From assembly GCF_004522175.1 (NCBI RefSeq), contig NZ_SDEB01000022.1, positions 1 to 63,032 on the forward strand: a stretch of 63,032 bases of DNA, read 5' to 3'. Shown piece by piece: positions 25,910 through 35,477 of this stretch. Both the position numbers and the translations under genes were made by a program. Positions within the stretch are counted from its first letter, which is position 1, and each line of letters begins with the position of its first letter. The notes beneath the pieces were generated by a model, which was given only the letters and a program-made list of their open reading frames with translations, had not been told where the DNA came from and made no database searches. Origin of the DNA: Paracoccus ravus (GTDB taxonomy: Bacteria; Pseudomonadota; Alphaproteobacteria; Rhodobacterales; Rhodobacteraceae).

Positions 25910-28894
25910 TCAGACCCTGTCCCAGGGCGCGGTGCGGTAGCCCAGCTCGGCGGCCATCCCGGCATCCCACTGATTGCGGCGGAACATCAGGTCGAACTCG
26001 TCATCGCGGGTGCCGGAATCGCGCATCCGATCAGTGGCCTTCTGCAGCTTGTGAATGAAATGCGATTGAGGGGTGTAGATCATCCGGTATGTGGTCAGGC
26101 TCAGCATCGTGTCGCAATAGGTGCGGTCCGAACGATAGTGCCGTCCATATTCGGCATCGAGCGGACCGATCTCGGCGATCAGCTCATGGCGGATATAGAC
26201 CGCGAAAAACGCCGCATAGCTCAGTTCCAGCTCGCCCCCGTCATGAAAGGTCGGCACATGCGCGATGTTGCGGTGATGGGCCGAGATATTGACGTCGCAA
26301 TCGCAACCCTCATCGGCAAAGGGAACATGGGTGCGCAGGGTCTTGGTCCCGGCGGGAAGGATCTGGCGCGGCACCGCCATGCCCAGATCTGGGCGCGCCA
26401 GGCAGGCGCGCTGCAATTCCTGGATCGCGCCGGGCTGCGCGATCGCGTCATTATTGAGCAGGACGATATCGACACCCGGCCCGGCCAGTTCGATGCCCTT
26501 GTTGACGGCCAGCGTGAAGCCAAAATTCTGCTCGAACTGGTGGTGGGTGATGCGGCCGGCCGCGTGCTGCGCCCTGAGATAGGCGCGCACCTCGGCGCAG
26601 GAGGCGTTGTCCACCACGATGATGCGCAGCATGCCCTGCCAGTCGCGGCCATCGAGCGCCTCGATGCATTCGGAAATGTCCTCGAGCGATTCCCAGTTCG
26701 GGATCACGACGGCGACCGGACGGGTCAGCTCGGCCTGGCCGAGCATGGCGAGATGCGCGGCGCGCCGTGCCGCCTGCTTGTCGCGTAGGATGTCGCGATG
26801 TCCCAGATGGGTCACGTCGTCGGTGATCGCATTCTCGGCCCGCTGATAGTGGTAGTTGCACAAGAGCACCGGGACCGATACGACGGTCCCCAATTCGGTT
26901 GCGCGCAGGGCCAGATCCCAGTCCACGAAGCGGCGCAGGCTTTCGTCGAAACCCCCGAGCCGGTCGAGGAAGGCACGGCGATGCACGATGACATTATTGT
27001 CGATGAAATTGCGGTTCTCGAGCAGGGCGACATTCAGATGCGCATAGCGGATGGCATGGGGAACCGTGCTGTCGCCCGCGAAAAGCAGCGCGCCGGAATA
27101 GATCATGTCCGCATGCGGCAGGCGGTCCAATGCAGCGACATGCGCCGCTAGAAAGCGCGGGTCCCAGGCATTGTCGCTGTCGAGATAGGCGATCACCTCT
27201 CCCTGCGCCTGTCTCAGGCCGGCATTGCGCGCGACCGTGACGCCGCAATTCCGGTCCAGCTCGATCAGCCGGATCCGGGGATCCGCGACGGCGCGGACAG
27301 CCGCGACGCTGCCGTCGCTGCTGCCGTCATCGATCACGATCAGTTCGAACCTGCCATAGGTCTGTGCAAGGACCGAGGCGATGGCGGTGCCCACCACCGT
27401 TTCACGGTTGAACATGGGCATGATGACGCTGACCAGCGGCGGGTCCTCCAGCGCCTTCGCGCGGCGGCAGAGTTCATTGGCGATTTTTTCCATCTGGGCG
27501 AAGCAGCGTTTGTCTTCTTCGATGAAGGGCGCGTCGATCTGCGGCTGGGTCATCGAGGATTTCAGGAAACCCTGGAAATCATGGTAGCTGCGCTCTGGGC
27601 GTGCCCAGGTGACGGTCCGCCGTGCCACGGTCGCGCCGCTTGCCTCGTCGATCAGTTCGACCTCGCGGGGCTTTCCATCGCAGATCTCGGGCGGCACGAG
27701 GATCTGGAAGGCATGGCGTCCCTCGTTGATCCCGGCGTTTTTCAGATCATCGCGATAGGCATTCGCCAAGGCCGAAAGCCGGTGCGACCCGATTCTGACG
27801 GTCGCCTTGCGCGGCACCTCGTCGCCGATCTGCGCCAGCCACCCCTTGAGATTCGGCCCGAAGGCGCCGTCGAGCGCACCCCGCGGCTTGAGCGCGCGCA
27901 TCGTGGCTGCGGTCTTGGGAAAGAGCTTCTTTACCGTCGAAATATTCATGTCCTGTCCTTGGGCATCGGAAGCGGTCGTGTCAGAGGGATGCGCTGCTCC
28001 CGGCGGCTGGGGCGCATTGGCAGCGGACATCGCCAGGCAACCCGCGGCAATCAGGTCGGTCATGGAGGTCTCGGAGGTTTCGGCGATCCGGCTGCGATCG
28101 ATCGCCTCGATCACGACATCCAGCAGGACGCCGCGCACCCAGAACCGGGGTCGCGCGAATGTCAGATCCGCGGTGACAGTTCCGGCAGGCGGCAATCCCA
28201 GCGCGGCACGAAGCCGGGGCGGAAGATCGCCCGGTGCTTCCGGCGCTTCATTGCTCAGCATGGATAACTGCGGCTCCGATGCGAAGCGCCCGATGAGGTC
28301 GGCGATGCCGTCCGGGCCGTCCGGCAGGTGATCCAGTCCCGATCCTTCGGTTTCCGCCAGACAGATCGCATCGAATTCGCGAAACCGGATGCTGGCCGCG
28401 ATATCGACGAGATCCAGCGCGAGATTGCCCGATTGCTCGAACAGGCTTGCCTTGGCGAGCCGAGACGCGAGCCATGCCTCGGCCCTTTCCCTCCCACCAA
28501 CCGGCGCAAGAACAACAGTCTGATCAAAGCGCTTGAGATCGGCCAGCCGGTCTTGCAAGCCGGCCAGATCCGCCGCATCTGACAGGACGAGGATCAGCGC
28601 AGCCCTGCCCTGATGTGGCCTGGCCAGGCGACCGTGACTTTGCCCGTTTACCAGGAAATCAAGCAGCGGATTGATGCGACGGTCGATGACCGCGCCATAT
28701 TTCCCAACATAGAAACCGGTGTCGAACTGCGCCGAGGGGCTACGCCGCAGGAGACCGCCAAAGCGAAGAAAATGCTCAAGCGGATCAAGCCCCAGATGCG
28801 CGACATCGGGGTATCTGCGCAGATACCAATCGGCATCGAAATAGCCGCTCTCGCAGAGCATCTGCCTGCGTTCCTCGGTTGTGATCGGGCTCAT
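25910..28894 (-). CDS. multi-domain glycosyltransferase with two GT2 domains
   Basis: A 994-residue cytoplasmic protein. Residues about 18-90 contain two copies of a 40-residue motif seen at the N-terminus of large surface-polysaccharide transferases (YFDADWYLRRYPDVA with DPLEHFLRFG, then FDTGFYVGKYGAV with NPLLDFLVNGQ). The first GT2 domain is at about 485-700 (VSVIMPMFNRE, IDDGSSDGS, AYLDSDNAWDP). The second is at about 725-960 (VVIPNWESLED, VVDNASC, LLNNDAIAQPG). A partly alpha-helical middle (about 300-480) is of unknown role. It overlaps the sulfotransferase stop by 4 nt (ATGA at 28891-28894). Likely role: assembly of a cell-surface glycan; donor sugars cannot be read. Confidence 0.85.
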   Translation of the reverse strand: MSPITTEERRQMLCESGYFDADWYLRRYPDVAHLGLDPLEHFLRFGGLLRRSPSAQFDTGFYVGKYGAVIDRRINPLLDFLVNGQSHGRLARPHQGRAALILVLSDAADLAGLQDRLADLKRFDQTVVLAPVGGRERAEAWLASRLAKASLFEQSGNLALDLVDIAASIRFREFDAICLAETEGSGLDHLPDGPDGIADLIGRFASEPQLSMLSNEAPEAPGDLPPRLRAALGLPPAGTVTADLTFARPRFWVRGVLLDVVIEAIDRSRIAETSETSMTDLIAAGCLAMSAANAPQPPGAAHPSDTTASDAQGQDMNISTVKKLFPKTAATMRALKPRGALDGAFGPNLKGWLAQIGDEVPRKATVRIGSHRLSALANAYRDDLKNAGINEGRHAFQILVPPEICDGKPREVELIDEASGATVARRTVTWARPERSYHDFQGFLKSSMTQPQIDAPFIEEDKRCFAQMEKIANELCRRAKALEDPPLVSVIMPMFNRETVVGTAIASVLAQTYGRFELIVIDDGSSDGSVAAVRAVADPRIRLIELDRNCGVTVARNAGLRQAQGEVIAYLDSDNAWDPRFLAAHVAALDRLPHADMIYSGALLFAGDSTVPHAIRYAHLNVALLENRNFIDNNVIVHRRAFLDRLGGFDESLRRFVDWDLALRATELGTVVSVPVLLCNYHYQRAENAITDDVTHLGHRDILRDKQAARRAAHLAMLGQAELTRPVAVVIPNWESLEDISECIEALDGRDWQGMLRIIVVDNASCAEVRAYLRAQHAAGRITHHQFEQNFGFTLAVNKGIELAGPGVDIVLLNNDAIAQPGAIQELQRACLARPDLGMAVPRQILPAGTKTLRTHVPFADEGCDCDVNISAHHRNIAHVPTFHDGGELELSYAAFFAVYIRHELIAEIGPLDAEYGRHYRSDRTYCDTMLSLTTYRMIYTPQSHFIHKLQKATDRMRDSGTRDDEFDLMFRRNQWDAGMAAELGYRTAPWDRV

Positions 28895-30294
28895 TCAATC
28901 GTGCCTTTGACCTTGGGGGACAGATTCCTGAACCCGCGGGACAGGGCGCGCAACGGACGGGTCAAGGTCCATGAGGTGCTGGCGAGCAGCGCGGCGATCC
29001 GATGCTGTCGCTCTGCGGCAAGTGCACGTGTTCTTTCCAACTCGTCCCGCGTCTCAAGAAGATGCGTTGCGAGCGTCGCGATCTCGCGGCTCGTTTCGTT
29101 CCGGAGCGTGACATGGCTTGCTTCTACTGCATCGAGGCGGCGCTCGCGGCGTGCGAGCAGCGTTCTGGTCGCGCGTAATTTTTCCTCGGCGCTGGTCAGC
29201 GCGGCTTTTCGCTGCTCCGCCAGATCCCGGACCGTCGAGAGTTTTTCCTTGGCGGTGATCAGCGTGGCTCTTCTTTGCTCCGCCAGATCCCGTGCCTCGC
29301 GCAGCTTCTCTTCGGCGGCAAGAAGAACAGTTTTGCGCGCAGAGGATCTGTCATGCGCTTGCGCGAGCCTGGCTTCGAGATCGGTGATCCGGCTTTGCAA
29401 ACGCTCGGTTTCCCGCGCTTTCGAAACGACCTCGGATGCCGCGGGAAGTGCTTCCGAAAAGGCCGCAGCCGCGCTGTCGAATTGCCGCGCCAGGGCGTCA
29501 AGTTCCGCGAAATCCTCGGCCCGCTCGGTTGTGGCGGACCAGAGATCCAGAATGCGCAGCGCGTCACGCAGCCAAGGGGAAAGCCGGGTGTCGAGCAGGA
29601 TTTTGTCATGCCCGGTCCGGAAATGCTGAAGATCGGGCGTCACGAAACCGGGGTCTTGCGGGGCGCAGGCAGCGGGCCACGCCAGGCCAAGGCTGCGCCC
29701 GGCTCTGAGCGCCACCTGGGCCTGATCCTCGACCAGCTGCTCATATGACAGGAACATCCGGACCATTCCGCGGCTTTCGCGTTCGGCGTCAAGCACATGG
29801 CGCAGCCAGAGAAGCTGCCCATAGACGCGTGGAAAGCCATTGCGGCGCTGAAGCGACATGGCAACATCGACCGGGTTGCGATGGATATGCAGTACGGCGG
29901 GCCGAATCTCCAAGCGCTGGAATACCGCACGCCAGAACGGCAAGATCCGACAGATCCGCGGATCCTTGAGCACGAAAAGCGGGGCCGTGCCGAACTCGTC
30001 CTGCATGCATTCCAAGGCGCGTTCCTGCAGGTCCTGGGCCTCTTTCCCGGCGAGCCATGACATGTCGATCGAACGCCAATCGCTCCAATCGCTGCCCGAA
30101 GAGGCTAGGATGTCATCGTTCAGGGCACAGATGAGGCGCGATTCGAAGAACCCCTTGGGATTGCTTTCGCTGGCGGCGATCGGGCTGCGCGGAGCCACGG
30201 CCCCCATGCGGGACAATACCCCCGACAGGGCCGATGTCCCCGAGCGGTGCATCCCCAGCACGACAAGGCCGATACGTTCCTGCAAGGCGGTCAA
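28891..30294 (-). CDS. sulfotransferase with C-terminal coiled-coil tail
   Basis: A PAPS-dependent sulfotransferase domain (about residues 1-255). The 5'-phosphosulfate loop is GMHRSGTSALSGVL near the N-terminus and the 3'-phosphate motif is HIHRNPVDVAMSL. A Glu/Arg/Ala-rich coiled coil of about 150 residues follows, with three near-identical 21-residue repeats (core EKLREARDLAEQRRA). The protein ends with STSWTLTRPLRALSRGF, a tail motif common in glycan-modifying enzymes. Start: TTG 30294 overlaps the upstream stop as TTGA and puts the P-loop about 15 residues in, giving 467 aa; TTG 30321 would give 476. It is the middle gene of three overlapping genes, so sulfation of the glycan made by its neighbours is the likely role. 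Confidence 0.82.
   Translation of the reverse strand: MTALQERIGLVVLGMHRSGTSALSGVLSRMGAVAPRSPIAASESNPKGFFESRLICALNDDILASSGSDWSDWRSIDMSWLAGKEAQDLQERALECMQDEFGTAPLFVLKDPRICRILPFWRAVFQRLEIRPAVLHIHRNPVDVAMSLQRRNGFPRVYGQLLWLRHVLDAERESRGMVRMFLSYEQLVEDQAQVALRAGRSLGLAWPAACAPQDPGFVTPDLQHFRTGHDKILLDTRLSPWLRDALRILDLWSATTERAEDFAELDALARQFDSAAAAFSEALPAASEVVSKARETERLQSRITDLEARLAQAHDRSSARKTVLLAAEEKLREARDLAEQRRATLITAKEKLSTVRDLAEQRKAALTSAEEKLRATRTLLARRERRLDAVEASHVTLRNETSREIATLATHLLETRDELERTRALAAERQHRIAALLASTSWTLTRPLRALSRGFRNLSPKVKGTIE
29160..29345 (-). repeat. three 63-bp in-frame tandem repeats in the sulfotransferase coiled coil
   Basis: The stretch GCTCCGCCAGATCCCG recurs with exact 63-bp spacing (near 29214 and 29277), and flanking bases match imperfectly over a third copy. 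Translation gives three 21-residue heptad-compatible repeats. Such repeats can change copy number without breaking the frame. Confidence 0.7.
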
Positions 30295-32840
30295 GACTGC
30301 AATTCCCTTTCTCTCGGGCAAGATGTCGGCGGCGAATCCGATGTGCGATCTGTCAGGATGCGTTCCGCCAGCAGACGGAAATCATGCCGACCCTCTTCGA
30401 AGGGCAAAAGGCCACCCCCGGCCCCGGCAGCGATGGCACGGGCCAGAGCATCGCCCTGTGCGCCCAGCGGAAAGCCAAAGACCGGCAGGCCGGTCGCCAG
30501 CATCTCATGCGTCACATAAGAGAATGTCTCGGGCAGGATCGAGGGAAAGAGCCATCGCTCGATGCGGTATTTTCCGGCCAAGGCGGCCATTTTGGGAAGC
30601 TGGTAGGGGCCTGCCACAAACGAGGGCCGCGCCAGCCGGAAACCCGGCTCCAGATTTCCAAGGAGCACGATCCGCGCGTCGCCGCGTCGTGCAAGCTCGC
30701 GAGAGAGGCCGACCAGAATCCCCGCACCTTTCGGCCCGTTGATATTGCCCAGAACGCCGATGCTGCGCAGGCGGCCGATGTGTGGCGGTGCGGCCAGTCG
30801 CGGCACGGCATGGGGCAGATCATGCGGCGTGACCTTGATCCTGGCGGCATGTTCCGGCCAGGCATGCCCCACCAGCCGCTTTGAATTCTGCGAAAAGACC
30901 CGGATGATATCGGCCCGCGCCATCAGCCGGCCCCAGGCCTCGCGCCATTCGGCCAGACCGACCGAACGTCCGGATTCGGTGACATGATCATGTCCGGCAT
31001 CGGCCGTGCCGGGCATCGGGACACCGCGAAACACGCCGTCCTTGTCGAGCAGGGTATATGTGGGGCTGAGCGGCAGGTAATCGTTGAAGGTCATCTCGAC
31101 GCTCGACCCCTCGGCCGAGGCAAGCGCGAGCAGCAAATCCGGAATGGCCAGAGGATCCTTTGCCCCGACGCCGCAGGAATAAACGACATGAAGGCACCGC
31201 GCGAAGCGCAAGATCTCGGCTATGGCCGGTTCGGCGTCGGCCAGCGCCATGACGACACCCTGATGCCCGTGAAGCTCAAGCCGCCATGCCGGTGTCTGTC
31301 CGCAGCGCAGCACCAGCGCAAAGCCTGTCGCGTCAAGCTCACGGCGAAGGCGCTGCTGCAGATAGATGGCCGCCCCGCCGCCCAGCGAATGCGTCAGAAA
31401 CAGCGCAAGCGACCGGCCCGAGGCCTGGGCCCGATCCGATGCCAGCGCGATGGACAAGGCGAGGCGCTGGGTCAGCAGGGGGTCATTGCGCAGAAATCCC
31501 TGAACGGCGGCGTCGTAGCCAGGATAGCGCCCCGAGATGATCTTGCCGTTTTGCCGGATCAGGCGCGCCTTGGTTTCGCTTCCGAAAGAGCTTCCGCCGA
31601 TATGCTCGACGAAGAGAGCCGGGGTGATCAGGTTCCGTCCCCCGATTGCAGCCGCCCGCTGGCACCAATCGACCTCTTCGCCGTAACCCGCGCCGAAAGC
31701 CGTATCGAGTTCGGGAAGTTGGCGCAGGAAGTCCAGGTTCATCGCCATGCAAAACCCCACCCCGGTCGGCGCCTCGGCGCCTGCCTCGGCGGGGGCCTCG
31801 GCGTTCCCCAGGCCTTGCGCGACGGCGTCCAGCCGCTCTGCCTCGCCTGGGCGCAGGTGGAAACGCCTGCCCATGAAGGGCACATTGCAGATCTCGGCAT
31901 CATTCGACATCGGCGTGACCGACGCGACGGTGGAATCCGCAATGATCGGCCCAAGTAGCCGCGAGGCCCAGCCCTTGGGGACAAGCGCATCGGAATTCAG
32001 CAAGACCGCATGTTCCTGCCGCCGGCGGGCCCGCTCCAGACCGCGATTGACCGAGCGGATGAAGCCAAGATTGGACGAGTTCTGCAAGAATTCGACGCGC
32101 TCCGGCCCGAGCCGCGCCCGCCAGGACAAGAGCAGTGGGCCGATCCTCGGATCGCTTGATGCGTCGTCGATGATGACGAGATGCCAGGGCAGGTCGGTAT
32201 GCTCCTCGACCCGGCGCAAAACGTCGACGAGCAGGTCGTGACCATTATAGACGGGCAGGATGATGGTGATCGGCGTGGCATCTTGCGCAACCGGCCCGGC
32301 ACCCTGCGCAACCGGCGCGGCCCGCAAGCGCGCGACATCGAGCGTGCCGGGCTCGACCGTGGCCGAACGGATTCGAGCGCCAAGACGCCGTCGCGCCTCG
32401 GGATCGCGATGGCGGATCCAGCGCAGTAATTCGGGAAGAACGGCATATATGAGCCGGGCAAAGCCTGCGACGAGCCGGGCGCGGTGTCGGGCGCGGGCGA
32501 ACAGGCCGGGCGTGGCCAGCCTTTGGCCATGCGACTTCCCATCGGCGTGGACAGCAAGGGCGACTTCGGCCTGAGGCGCTGCCAGTCCCAGGCTGAAATC
32601 GAGCATTCCGTCCTGCGTCGCCGCGGATCTCTCGGCCAGAACCTCTTGTTCGCCGTCGGTCAGGATCACCCGCTCGGCGCGCACACGACCTGCGATCAAG
32701 ATGCCCTCTGGGCTGACCCAATAGCGTTCGATCCGACCAAGATCACGTCCCTTCCTGTCCCTTATGGGTTCTGCGGGCATTGTGATACCCGGATGCTGGT
32801 GACAATACTCCGCGAAAGCGCGCCGAATATCATTCCGCAT
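30291..32840 (-). CDS. bifunctional glycosyltransferase (GT2 fused to a GT4-like domain)
   Basis: An 849-residue protein, first gene of the glycan operon. An N-terminal region (about 1-185) of unknown role is followed by a GT2 domain (about 187-440: ITIILPVYNGHDLL, IIDDASSD, HAVLLNSDALVPKGW, and the EVDWCQRAA region). A C-terminal GT4/GT1-like domain (about 475-849) has the nucleotide-sugar features GVLGNINGPKGAG, VLLGNLEPGFR and PETFSYVTHEMLATGLPVFGF. Two transferases in one chain suggest successive sugar additions. Ends with TTGA overlap to the sulfotransferase start. The 340-bp upstream region holds the operon promoter and a striking inverted repeat. Confidence 0.85.
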   Translation of the reverse strand: MRNDIRRAFAEYCHQHPGITMPAEPIRDRKGRDLGRIERYWVSPEGILIAGRVRAERVILTDGEQEVLAERSAATQDGMLDFSLGLAAPQAEVALAVHADGKSHGQRLATPGLFARARHRARLVAGFARLIYAVLPELLRWIRHRDPEARRRLGARIRSATVEPGTLDVARLRAAPVAQGAGPVAQDATPITIILPVYNGHDLLVDVLRRVEEHTDLPWHLVIIDDASSDPRIGPLLLSWRARLGPERVEFLQNSSNLGFIRSVNRGLERARRRQEHAVLLNSDALVPKGWASRLLGPIIADSTVASVTPMSNDAEICNVPFMGRRFHLRPGEAERLDAVAQGLGNAEAPAEAGAEAPTGVGFCMAMNLDFLRQLPELDTAFGAGYGEEVDWCQRAAAIGGRNLITPALFVEHIGGSSFGSETKARLIRQNGKIISGRYPGYDAAVQGFLRNDPLLTQRLALSIALASDRAQASGRSLALFLTHSLGGGAAIYLQQRLRRELDATGFALVLRCGQTPAWRLELHGHQGVVMALADAEPAIAEILRFARCLHVVYSCGVGAKDPLAIPDLLLALASAEGSSVEMTFNDYLPLSPTYTLLDKDGVFRGVPMPGTADAGHDHVTESGRSVGLAEWREAWGRLMARADIIRVFSQNSKRLVGHAWPEHAARIKVTPHDLPHAVPRLAAPPHIGRLRSIGVLGNINGPKGAGILVGLSRELARRGDARIVLLGNLEPGFRLARPSFVAGPYQLPKMAALAGKYRIERWLFPSILPETFSYVTHEMLATGLPVFGFPLGAQGDALARAIAAGAGGGLLPFEEGRHDFRLLAERILTDRTSDSPPTSCPRERELQS

Positions 32841-33177
32841 GAAATTGCCGGCATTTTATTCGAAGGCCCATTCTGCATTCCATCCAAATCCAGAGCGCGC
32901 ATGGCCTTTGGTAGGCGTCGAGACCTTAATTCGCGGTTAATGCAGCATGACCGCGCCGAAAAATTCGTCGCAGCGGTCTGAGGGCCATTGGGCGGGATGC
33001 GACAATTGTAAGGAAATATTGCATCGGGACGGCCGGAAACATTTCCTTACAAAATTCCCGCCTCGGTAAACGCTTGCTCACCGTCGCGCTCTGGACGCTG
33101 CGCGCTCCTGACCTAGATCTGGTCTGACCGGGTCCGCCAGCCGTTTCGCCTCCCGTCGGGTTCACGGAACAGGAACG
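32841..33177. other. 337-bp intergenic region between divergent units
   Basis: No gene is seen. It separates the glycan operon (minus) from the macA remnant (plus) and is relatively AT-rich next to 32841, as expected for a promoter. Its main feature is a 12-bp perfect inverted repeat at 33006-33052. Confidence 0.6.
33006..33052. promoter_or_regulatory. 12-bp perfect inverted repeat with 23-bp spacer
   Basis: TTGTAAGGAAAT (33006-33017) and ATTTCCTTACAA (33041-33052) are exact reverse complements. Centre-to-centre distance is 35 bp, about three helical turns plus. No T-tract follows and no gene precedes it, so it is more likely a pair of regulator half-sites than a terminator. The protein that binds is unknown. 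Confidence 0.55.
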
Positions 33178-34052
33178 ATGCGCAAGACCGCCGCCATTCT
33201 GACACTGCTGATCGTGCTACTGCTTGCGGGGGCCGCGGTCCTGTGCCTTGGGCTCGCGGGACAAGCCGCCGCTCCGCAATATCTTGCCGCAGCGGTGACC
33301 CGTGGCGATATTGAGGAGACCGTGATGGCCGAGGGCCAGCTCAAGCCCGAGCATCTCGTGGCGGTGGCGCGCAGGTCTCGGGGCGGATCACCTCGCTGCC
33401 GGTCGCGCACCCGCGTCACCGCGCCCTCGGATGGCACGGTGCTGGCGATCGTCAATCAGGCCGGGCAGACCGTGAATGCGGTGCAATTCTCGCCCACGAT
33501 CGTCGTGCTGGGCCAGCTCGACCGGATGAGCGTCCATGCCACCATCTCCTAGGCCGATATCGCCCGTGTCGCGCCGGGCCAGAAGGTCCGTTTCCACCTG
33601 ATCGGGGACAATCGGCGCAGCTACCTATCGGTCCTGCGCGAGATTGCGCCCGCGCCCCAGAGCATCGTCAATGACAGCGCGATCGACCCCGACAGCGCCT
33701 CGGACAGCACGATCGAGGCGATCTATTTCACCGGCATCATTCCCGTCGTAAATCCCGATGGCGACCTGCCGCGCTGGTCAGCATCATTCTAGGTGAGGGA
33801 AAGGGCGCGCTGACCATCTCTTCGGCTGCGCTGGGGGCGCAGAGTGACGACGGGACCCATGCCGTGCGCGTCCTTGGCCCGGACGGCAAGGTGCAGTCCC
33901 GCAAGGTGCGGATCGGCCTGAACGACAAGGTCATGGCCGAAGTGCTCGAGGGCCTCACCGAAGGCGAACTGGTCATGACCGGCGAGGCCAGCGCCCCTTC
34001 GCAAGGCACGACGAACCGGCGGTTGATGGGCCCGCCGCCGATTGGGGGCTGA
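33178..34052 (+). pseudogene. macA-like periplasmic adaptor of a tripartite efflux pump, degraded
   Basis: From ATG 33178 the N-terminus is a membrane anchor (ILTLLIVLLLAGAAVL) followed by AVTRGDIEETVMAEGQLKPEHLV, typical of MacA/HlyD-type adaptors. The alpha-hairpin region between LVAVARR and RVTAPSDGTVLAIVNQAGQTVNAVQ is missing. An in-frame TAG at 33550 and another stop plus a frame change near 33790 break the rest, which still reads VRIGLNDKVMAEVLEGLTEGELVMTG. The final stop touches the macB remnant. It cannot make a working adaptor. Confidence 0.85.
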
Positions 34053-34053
34053 G

Positions 34054-34938
34054 ATGGGGCCGCTGATCCGACTGGCGGGGATTTCGCGCAGCTATCCCTC
34101 GGGCGAGGGGCGGGCGGTTGCAGGTGCTGCGCGATATCGACCTGACCATCGCACAGGGCGAGTTCATTGCGAGCGTGGGCGCTTCGGGCTCGGGAAAATC
34201 CACGCTGATGAAAATCCTGGGCGGGCTCGATCGGCCAAGCGCGGGCAGCTACCGGCTGGACGGGCGCGAGGTGACCACGCTCGTCCCGGTCAATCGGCGA
34301 GCCAGCGGCGGGAGTTCTTTGGCTCCGTGTTCCAGCGCTATCATCTTCTGGCAGAGATGACCGCGCTCGGAAATGTCGAGGTCCCGGCGATCTGTCGCGG
34401 GCTGTCCGCAGCCGCGCGCCGCGAGCGGGCGGCGGCCCTGCTGGGTCGGCAGGGCGTGGGCGATCACCTGGGACATTATCCCGGCCAGCTTTCCGGCGGG
34501 CAGCAGCAGCGGGTCTCGATCGCGCGGGCGCTGGTCAATGATGCGCGGGTGATCCTGGCCGACGAGCCGACCGGCGCTTTGGACACCCGCAGCGGCGAGG
34601 AGGTCCTTGCCATTCTCGATGAGCTGAATGCCGAGAGCCGGGCCGTCATCCTCGTCACGCATGAGGCCAAGGTGGCGGCGCGGGAGAAACGCGTGATCGA
34701 GATCGCCGATGGCCGGATCGTCGCGGGCTGGGGCGTCGAAAGCGCTGCCCCGCCCGCGAAGGCCCAGCCCGCCCAGCGAACCGGCCGCATTCCCGTGATC
34801 GGGCGATTGGCCGAGGCGCTGCGCATGGCGCTGCTGGCGATGCGGGGACATAAGCTTCGCAGCTTCCTGACCATGCCGCGCGGGGCGGGGCGCAATCCGC
34901 TGTCGCGACCGGGCTGGAACGGGCGCGACTGCGCCTGA
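34054..34938 (+). pseudogene. macB-like ABC export ATPase/permease, frameshifted and truncated
   Basis: ATG 34054 follows the macA stop. The ATPase reads across two frames. [19 protein letters not shown] starts in one; Walker A ([16 protein letters not shown]) lies in another after a shift near 34120. After a second shift near 34300 the first frame resumes with [32 protein letters not shown] and VILADEPTGALDTRSG. The permease part is almost all lost: RGHKLRSFLTM is followed by an internal deletion, and GAQSAVATGLER appears in another frame. Intact MacB is about 650 residues. Together with macA this is a dead efflux operon. Confidence 0.85.
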
Positions 34939-35252
34939 TGCGCGGCCACATGCAAATACCGCGGTCCGTTCGCGTGCTGCGGTCCCGGACGCTGATCCCC
35001 GGCGCGCCCTTCGCGGTGACGATCCTGCGGCGGTTTCGGGCAGTCCTTGGCGCGGCATTCCCGAGGCCGCTGCTCATGGTCCTTTCCCGGCCGGGCATCC
35101 TGACGGTGTTCGCATTGCGGCGGTTTCGGACATTTCTTGTCATCCTGTCGGCAGGCGGGCGGCGGGTCTGCCGGGCGGTTCTGGGCATTTGCTGTCTGGA
35201 TCGTGCCCAAGCTTGTTGCCGCGATCGCGACCATCATCAGAAATCGACGCAT
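34476..35252 (-). pseudogene. truncated secreted Cys/Pro-rich protein reading into macB debris
   Basis: ATG 35252, preceded by AAGGACAGACG, begins a clean Sec signal peptide (MRRFLMMVAIAATSLGTIQ, then TANAQ). A Cys/Lys/Pro/His-rich mature part follows with a repeated CPKPP motif (about residues 25-85). After roughly residue 105 the frame is simply antisense to the macB remnant up to a stop at 34476, so the original 3' end was probably deleted. It may still make a short secreted protein. The charge pattern suggests metal binding, which is speculative. It is divergent from the response regulator at 35478. Confidence 0.4.
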
Positions 35253-35477
35253 CGTCTGTCCTTTTTTGCTCGATTTGGCCTGCCGTGCGCGTGGCAGAGC
35301 CGATCCCTAGCCCGCGACCATGTCCCGGATTGGTCCTTCAGGTGACGAAAGATGTCCCCGAGGGGGGAATGGTGACTGCCTGTTTCGGCAGATCGCGCAG
35401 CAAAACTTAGTCACAAACTTGGCCCGGCATGCTGTCCGCATTCCGGTTGGAAAGAGGCAAGAAATGGGTGAACGCGC

